Below, piece after piece: positions 4,728 through 9,656 of a stretch of 9,656 bases of DNA; within the stretch, counting starts at the first letter, position 1, and every line of letters starts with the position of its first letter. The stretch lies in assembly GCA_032127075.1 (NCBI GenBank), contig JAQAZZ010000110.1, positions 1-9,656 of the forward strand, written 5' to 3'. The position numbers and the translations under genes were made by a program. The notes beneath the pieces are model-generated. The model saw only the letters and a list, made by a program, of their open reading frames with translations. It did not search any database and had not been told where the DNA came from. The DNA comes from GCA-2699445 sp032127075 (GTDB lineage: Bacteria > Actinomycetota > Actinomycetes > S36-B12 > GCA-2699445).

Positions 4728-7280
4728 CTAGAGGTAGCCGTTGCGCTGCAGGGCGTTGAAGGCGAAGTAGCCCGGGATCGTCGGCAGCCAGAAGGTGATC
4801 ACGCGGTACAGCAGCACCGCGGAGAACGCCAGACCGGAGGCCAACCCCGCCACGGTCAGGCCCGCGGCCATCGCGGCCTCGACCGCTCCCAGCCCGCCGG
4901 GGGTCGGCGCCGCCTGGCCGATCACCGATCCGGTCAGGTACACCACCGCTATGGCAGCGAAGTTGAGGTCGCCGCCGAAGGCCTCCACACACGCCGCCAG
5001 GCACACGATGTATCCGCCGTTGAGCAACGCGATCCCGCCGACGCCCTCGAGGATCTTCCACGGCTGCTGCGCCACGGTCAGCATCCTCGGGCCGACCTGT
5101 TTCAGCATGGGTCCCACCCGCCGCCACAACATCCGCCGCGTCGGAGGCAGCAGGGCCACGCCGACGATGACGATCAGCGCTGCTGCCACACCCAGGACGA
5201 TGCCCCGGGGCGGCTCGAACGTGAAGTCGGACTGGGTCCCCGCGGCGACGCCGAAGGACAGGAGCAGCACGATGTGCACGACGAAGGCGGCCACCTGGGA
5301 CACCCCGATGCTTGCGGTGGCCAACGCCGGGTTGACCCCTACTCGCTGCAGGTAGCGCAGGTTGATCGCAACCGCACCCAGCGTCGGCGGCGCCACCAGC
5401 GTCGCGAAGTCGCCGGCGAGCTGAGCGGCGGCGGTGGGAAGCATCTTGAGCTTCTCCGGCACGAAGCCGCTCAGCGACCATGCCGCGCCGGGGTAGGTGG
5501 CAACGGCCGCCGCCGCGGCAGCCGCGACCCACCACCAAGAGGCGTTGCGGAACAGACCCACGAGATCCACTTGCGCCAGCTGCGACAAGAGCAGGTACAC
5601 GGCGACCGAGCCGAGGACGATCATCGCAATGGTCCGCGGTTTGATCCGCTCCAATTCGATGTGCTCGACCTGGGCGTCTGGCCGCAACTCGATGAGCGCG
5701 TCGCGGATGTCGACCAGCAGGTGCTTGTCCTTGCGGATCGCGCGCTTCGTGGCGCCGCTCAGGGCGACCGGTTGCAGAACCGGCAGCGCCTTGGCGATCA
5801 CCTCGTCGCCGACGGCCCGCCGGGCGGCGGCCACCGTTCGTTCGGGGCCGACGAGAAGGGCTGTGGTGCACAGCGCCTCGGCGAGGTCGATGCGCAGGGA
5901 TACGTCCCCGGCGGCCACGCTGCCCATGCCCAGGCGCAAGAGGTCCACCGACTCGTCGGGGTGGACCAGGATGTTGTCGGCCGTCAGGCGACGATGGGCG
6001 ATGCCGCCGTCGCGCAGGTGCCCGATGGCCCGCCAGATGTTGTCCAGAACGGTGTCGGTGATATCGGCCTGCGGCAGATCGGACAGCCGGTGGCCGGGGG
6101 CCTCTTCGTAGGCCAACAGGCAGGAGTCGGGGGACACCTCCCTGGTGGCCAGCAGCCGGGGCGAGGGGGCGCCGGCCGCAGCCGCCGCGTAGGAGAGCAG
6201 GGCCCGCTGCTCCAACGTCCGGCGCATGTTGAACCCGCGCCTGCCCGAGTCCTCCCGAAGGCGCAGCGACCGCCAGACGGCCTGCCCCAGGCCCGCCCCC
6301 TCCAAGTCCCGGTCCAGCACGATGACGTCCAGGGCGGGACCGGACACCTGAGTGGCCATATATCGACGGCCCACCTCGGTGGTCTCCCTGGCCCGGAGCA
6401 CGGCCACGGGAATGCCGGCCCGTTCCAGGGTCTGCGCCACCAGGACTCCGCTGGGTCGCGTGGTGGGCGTGCCAGCCACGTACCTGGTGAGCAGCCCGCA
6501 TGTCCATCCCACCAACAGCGACAGCACGACACCGGCGAGCGCGGTGGTCCCGGCGGTGGTTGTGAAGACCGCGAGGGAGACCACCACCACGATGGCGATG
6601 ATGTTCCATGGTGGGCGCGCCAGCAGTCGGGCCACCGTGATGAAGGCGATCAGGCCGCCGAACAGCGGGATGAGCGGCGAGTCGGCCGGGTTCGTGGTGC
6701 CGGCCAGCGCCACCCGCCACTGGGTGGCGTCGGCCAAATCGATGGCCAGTGCGGCCGCCGACAGGATCACCACCGTGACGAACAGCCCGACCAGTGCGTC
6801 CAGCAACTGCCTGCCGCGGCCGCGGACCAGCAGGTCGACCGAGGCGGCCACCGGCAGGGTGAGCAGACCGAGCCCGCCGATGACATTGAGCGCCAGCACG
6901 AGCAGATCCGGCAGGTTGCGTGAGGCGGCCGAGAGGTCCTCGCCGATGCTGGACGTGGTGTTCGTGGCGAAGAAAGCCAGCGCCGCCACCGCGGCGATTC
7001 CCAGCAGCGCTGCCAACAGTCGCACCAGATCCATCGGCCGGCGCAGGCGCTTGCTGACCACGCCGTCCTCGATCACCACTGTCTGATTGTGTGCGGACGC
7101 CCCGTCGAGCCCAGCGGTGATATCCCGGTTGGGCTCCTCCAGCCACACCCGCTCGCCCGGATCCACATCGTGGCGGAGTTCCGAGGCAGCAGGGTCCGCC
7201 GTCGCGGCAGCCGACGCCGGGGATTCGGGGGCCTGGGATCCCGAATCCGGCGGCGTCGCTCCGCTGTCGGCTGTGGTCAC
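4728..7280 (-). CDS. Membrane protein: kinase-like domain plus LPG-synthase/UPF0104 TM domain
   Basis: This 850-residue protein has four parts. A disordered Ser/Ala/Pro-rich N-terminus (1-50) precedes about six membrane helices between 85 and 265. A soluble kinase-fold region follows (about 275-535). The C-terminus (about 548-845) is a set of membrane helices of the LPG-synthase TM/UPF0104 (TIGR00374) type, with the conserved motif APTPGGLGAVEAA at 791-803. The kinase-like region keeps HRRLTADNILVHPD (429-442) but has Arg431 where the catalytic Asp is normal, and R-L-G (449-451) where DFG is expected, so it is probably inactive. There is no MprF-type aminoacyl-transferase domain, so lysyl-lipid synthesis should not be assumed; lipid or polymer translocation is a guess. 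The start is GTG 7280 with AAGGA 7 nt upstream. It is divergent from adnA and likely cotranscribed with the iron-sulfur gene. Confidence 0.88.
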   Translation of the reverse strand: MTTADSGATPPDSGSQAPESPASAAATADPAASELRHDVDPGERVWLEEPNRDITAGLDGASAHNQTVVIEDGVVSKRLRRPMDLVRLLAALLGIAAVAALAFFATNTTSSIGEDLSAASRNLPDLLVLALNVIGGLGLLTLPVAASVDLLVRGRGRQLLDALVGLFVTVVILSAAALAIDLADATQWRVALAGTTNPADSPLIPLFGGLIAFITVARLLARPPWNIIAIVVVVSLAVFTTTAGTTALAGVVLSLLVGWTCGLLTRYVAGTPTTRPSGVLVAQTLERAGIPVAVLRARETTEVGRRYMATQVSGPALDVIVLDRDLEGAGLGQAVWRSLRLREDSGRRGFNMRRTLEQRALLSYAAAAAGAPSPRLLATREVSPDSCLLAYEEAPGHRLSDLPQADITDTVLDNIWRAIGHLRDGGIAHRRLTADNILVHPDESVDLLRLGMGSVAAGDVSLRIDLAEALCTTALLVGPERTVAAARRAVGDEVIAKALPVLQPVALSGATKRAIRKDKHLLVDIRDALIELRPDAQVEHIELERIKPRTIAMIVLGSVAVYLLLSQLAQVDLVGLFRNASWWWVAAAAAAAVATYPGAAWSLSGFVPEKLKMLPTAAAQLAGDFATLVAPPTLGAVAINLRYLQRVGVNPALATASIGVSQVAAFVVHIVLLLSFGVAAGTQSDFTFEPPRGIVLGVAAALIVIVGVALLPPTRRMLWRRVGPMLKQVGPRMLTVAQQPWKILEGVGGIALLNGGYIVCLAACVEAFGGDLNFAAIAVVYLTGSVIGQAAPTPGGLGAVEAAMAAGLTVAGLASGLAFSAVLLYRVITFWLPTIPGYFAFNALQRNGYL

Positions 7281-7400
7281 ACAGCGATCCTTGCATGAAG
7301 GGCATGGCGACGCCGTGGCGCGTCGGACCCGTGTGTTCGACTCATCAGGTCAGCCCGGATCGGGGTCCGGGGAGCAGCCGGGAGCAGAGGGGAGCCGCTG

Positions 7401-9656
7401 ATGCAGCAGGTGCAGGACGCCGTAGGCGGCTTCCCCACCGGCGTCGTTCCCGACGAGGTACAGGCGCGGGTGGCCGTCACGCAGGAGTCCGTGCTCCTGC
7501 TCGGCGGTGCGGGCACGGGCAAGACCACCTGCCTGGTCGGCGCCATGGGCAGTCAGGCCCTGCGTTGGGGGCCGCAGCGGGTGATCGGCATCACCCACGA
7601 CCGTTCCGCGGCCAGATCCTGGCAGGGGCGGGTCGCCCGAACCACGGGGGGTCTCTCCCCGCGGGTGACGACGGTCACCGCGCTGGCCGGCGAGATTCTG
7701 GCCGACACCGGGGACAGCGACCTGCGCCTGCTCACCGCACCGGAGCAGGAGAGCAGGATTCGGGATCTGCTCACAGGATCGGTCAGCAGCGGGTCGGTCG
7801 AGTGGCCCGCGGAGTGGAAGCAGGCGGTCGGCACTCGAAGCTTCGCCCGCCAACTGCGCCGGGCGGTCTCCCATGTCCGCCGGCTGGGTTGGGAGCCTGA
7901 CGCTCTGGCCCGCGCTGCCGCCGACCAGGCGGATCAGGCGTGGCGGGCGGTGGCCCAGTTCACGTCCGAGTACCTCGAAGTGCTCGACTGGGAGGGCTCC
8001 CTGGACTACGTCGAGGCGGTGCTGCGGGCGCTGCGCCGCATCGAATCGGGCGCCTGGACCGGGGGACGGCCCGCGGCTCTGCTCGTCGACGACGCCCAGG
8101 ACCTCGCCGGGCTGGAATCGGCGTTGTTGCGCGCGATCCTGGCGCCGGGCGGGATCCTCATCGCCGCAGCCGACCCCGACCAGAGTGTCTGGTCCTTCCG
8201 CGGGGCCGACCCCGCCGTCGTGTCCGGGATGGCCAGCGATGCCCGCTGCCTGGTCCTGCCGCGCTGCTACCGCGGCTCCGCGGCACTGCGCGACGCCCGC
8301 CAGGCGCTGCTCGGCGGCCGCTGGTACGCCGGGCTGCCCGCTCGGGCAGCGCAGGGCCACCGGTCCGCGGCCGTCGCCGGGCCCGCCTCGGGCGGACTGC
8401 GGCTGCTCCACTTCGACGACCGTTCGGCACAGTCGGCACACCTCGCCGCCATCCTGCGACGGGCGCGGGCCGCGGGGATCGCCTGGCGCGACATGGCGGT
8501 GCTGGCGGCGTCGACGGCGGACATCCCCGAGTTGGGCCGCGGCCTCGGCCGCGCCAGGATCCCAGTGGCGGTACCAGCCGACGACCTTCCGCTGGCAGCC
8601 CAGCCAGCGGTTGCCACCCTGCTCGCGGCAGCACGGTTGAGCCTTGACTGGGGTCGGCGGCCGCCGGACCCGCAGACGCTGGAACAGGTGCTGGCATCCG
8701 AGTTGGGGGGACTGGCCGCGCGGGATCTTCGGGCGATGCGCCGGTGGTTGCGCGGTGTGTCGGCGGGGGATCGTCCGCTCGACGTCGGGGACCTGATCAC
8801 GGACGCGGGACTTCGCGAATCGGTCCCGGGCTGGTTGAGCCGCACGGCCGTGCGCCTTGATGCCCTGGCCGGGCGGATCGCGGCGGCCGCCCATGCGCAG
8901 CGGTCCGGCGCCCCGCCCGCCGAAGTCCTGTGGCACCTGTGGGACGGGCCCTGGCCCCGCCGACTCCGCGACCGGGCCCTGGCGGCCGGCGCCGGGGGTA
9001 TCGCCGCGGACCGGGACCTCGACGCGGTCATGCGCTTGTTCCGCTCGGCCGAGCGGGCCCCGCAGCGCTGGGGCGGGACCAGGGGGATGGCGGCGTTCCT
9101 CGCCGAGGTTGCCGCACAGGAGATCGCAGCGGAACCGGACCTGCAGCAGCAGTCGTTCCGGGACCGGGTGGCGGTTATGTCGCTGCTCCGGGCCAAGGGC
9201 CGGCAGTGGCGCCTGGTTGTGGTGACCGGCGTCCAGGAGTCCGCTTTCGGCCGGCCCCGACCGGCCACCGGGCTGTTCGAGGTCGATCGGCTGACGCAGT
9301 CGGAACTGCTGGCCACACCCGCGGCGGCGCCGGCCGGCGAGCAGCGCCGCATGCTGGCGATGGCGCTGGGGCGCAGCAGCGGCGATGTTGTCCTGTGCGC
9401 GGCGGGCGGCTCGGACGATCCGCCGGCGGCGATGGCCGCCGACCTTCCGGCGAAGTGGGAGCGAATCCACGGCCTGCCGGAGTCGCCGCAGACCGCGGTT
9501 GAGTTGATCGCACGCCTGCGGTCGACAGCCGCACAGCCGGGCAGCCGGGGCGGTGCCGCCCGATCGGTCGCGCGGATGCGTTCCGCGCGGGCGGGAGAGC
9601 TGCCGCTGATCCCCGCCGCGGATGCGCGGCGCTGGCCGGGAGCGGCGGACTGGACC
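7401..9656 (+). CDS. adnA: AdnA, helicase-nuclease subunit (5' part, no stop in window)
   Basis: The frame stays open for 752 codons from ATG 7401 to the window edge. GAGGGGAG (7387-7394) lies 6 nt before the ATG. The protein is a UvrD/RecB-like motor: Walker A GGAGTGKTT (35-43), motif II LLVDDAQD (227-234), motif III DPDQSVWSFRGAD (258-270), motif IV-like LPRCYRG (286-292), and a late VVVTGVQES region (606-614) of the motor C-core. Motif II has Asp231 where Glu is usual, and the motif VI region (ALGRSS, 655-660) is poorly conserved. AdnA pairs with AdnB to resect double-strand breaks in actinobacteria; published work on the mycobacterial complex assigns the main motor role to AdnB. M. tuberculosis AdnA is about 1,055 residues with a C-terminal RecB-family nuclease domain, so the missing 300 or so residues hold the nuclease. 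adnB is expected next. Confidence 0.88.
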   Translation, partial: MQQVQDAVGGFPTGVVPDEVQARVAVTQESVLLLGGAGTGKTTCLVGAMGSQALRWGPQRVIGITHDRSAARSWQGRVARTTGGLSPRVTTVTALAGEILADTGDSDLRLLTAPEQESRIRDLLTGSVSSGSVEWPAEWKQAVGTRSFARQLRRAVSHVRRLGWEPDALARAAADQADQAWRAVAQFTSEYLEVLDWEGSLDYVEAVLRALRRIESGAWTGGRPAALLVDDAQDLAGLESALLRAILAPGGILIAAADPDQSVWSFRGADPAVVSGMASDARCLVLPRCYRGSAALRDARQALLGGRWYAGLPARAAQGHRSAAVAGPASGGLRLLHFDDRSAQSAHLAAILRRARAAGIAWRDMAVLAASTADIPELGRGLGRARIPVAVPADDLPLAAQPAVATLLAAARLSLDWGRRPPDPQTLEQVLASELGGLAARDLRAMRRWLRGVSAGDRPLDVGDLITDAGLRESVPGWLSRTAVRLDALAGRIAAAAHAQRSGAPPAEVLWHLWDGPWPRRLRDRALAAGAGGIAADRDLDAVMRLFRSAERAPQRWGGTRGMAAFLAEVAAQEIAAEPDLQQQSFRDRVAVMSLLRAKGRQWRLVVVTGVQESAFGRPRPATGLFEVDRLTQSELLATPAAAPAGEQRRMLAMALGRSSGDVVLCAAGGSDDPPAAMAADLPAKWERIHGLPESPQTAVELIARLRSTAAQPGSRGGAARSVARMRSARAGELPLIPAADARRWPGAADWT

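Noticed and set aside
4728..7280. Annotation as lysylphosphatidylglycerol synthase (MprF)
   Set aside because: Only the transmembrane domain type is shared; the C-terminal aminoacyl-transferase domain needed for lysyl transfer is absent.
4699..7305. 868-codon minus-strand frame and 740-codon plus-strand frame over the membrane protein gene
   Set aside because: Both are Arg/Gly/His-rich translations without membrane helices or motifs. The 850-codon frame in the same place shows helices and the TPGGLGAVE motif.
7323..7340. LexA/SOS box upstream of adnA
   Set aside because: The spacer is 6 nt instead of 4 and one half-site base differs, so it is not accepted as a regulatory feature, only mentioned as a check.
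7350..9470. 706-codon open frame on the minus strand across adnA
   Set aside because: It is antisense to a gene with clear helicase motifs, and its translation is rich in Arg/Gly/Pro with no recognisable domain. Long antisense open frames are expected at this GC content.

Overview
The window comes from a high-GC actinomycete. The evidence is strong G/C at third codon positions, GTG starts, TANNNT-type -10 boxes placed directly before start codons, and orthologues of genes typical of Actinobacteria (a TetR/DUF3107 pair, MoeZ, AdnA). Part of the gene set matches the Mycobacterium tuberculosis Rv3202c-Rv3208A neighbourhood as I remember it. The MoeZ here carries the zinc-binding CxxC pairs, which I do not recall in the mycobacterial protein, so a non-Mycobacterium actinomycete seems more likely. 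I cannot name the genus. The region looks like ordinary chromosome: I see no tRNA, rRNA, insertion sequence, CRISPR array or phage gene.

Left part (1-1717): a TetR regulator on the minus strand is followed by the first codons of a DUF3107 protein running off the left edge. Divergent from tetR is an alpha/beta hydrolase. Both divergent genes have a -10 box only 6 nt before the start codon and lack a usable Shine-Dalgarno, so both may be leaderless.

Middle part (1727-4128): a YceI-family gene (minus) diverges from a MarR regulator (plus), and moeZ follows marR by 20 nt. The yceI-marR gap holds the clearest regulatory structure of the window. Two near-identical TTGA-N4-TCAA sites sit 33 bp apart in inverted orientation, one on the -35 and one near the expected start of a good yceI promoter, inside a larger 18-bp-arm dyad. 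I infer that MarR represses yceI and itself, and possibly influences moeZ (sulfur-carrier activation and sulfur transfer) by cotranscription.

Right part (4134-7280): a minus-strand pair encodes a large membrane protein (integral membrane segments, a degenerate kinase-like domain, then an LPG-synthase/UPF0104 transmembrane domain) and, downstream, a small two-domain iron-sulfur protein (Fer4_19 plus CDGSH). Divergent from them, adnA (AdnAB helicase-nuclease, double-strand-break end resection) begins at 7401 and runs off the right edge. Its motor domain is visible; the nuclease domain and the expected adnB lie outside.

No wholly new system is evident. The points most worth a second look are the yceI-marR operator architecture, the membrane pseudokinase with its linked iron-sulfur fusion, and the run of candidate leaderless genes.
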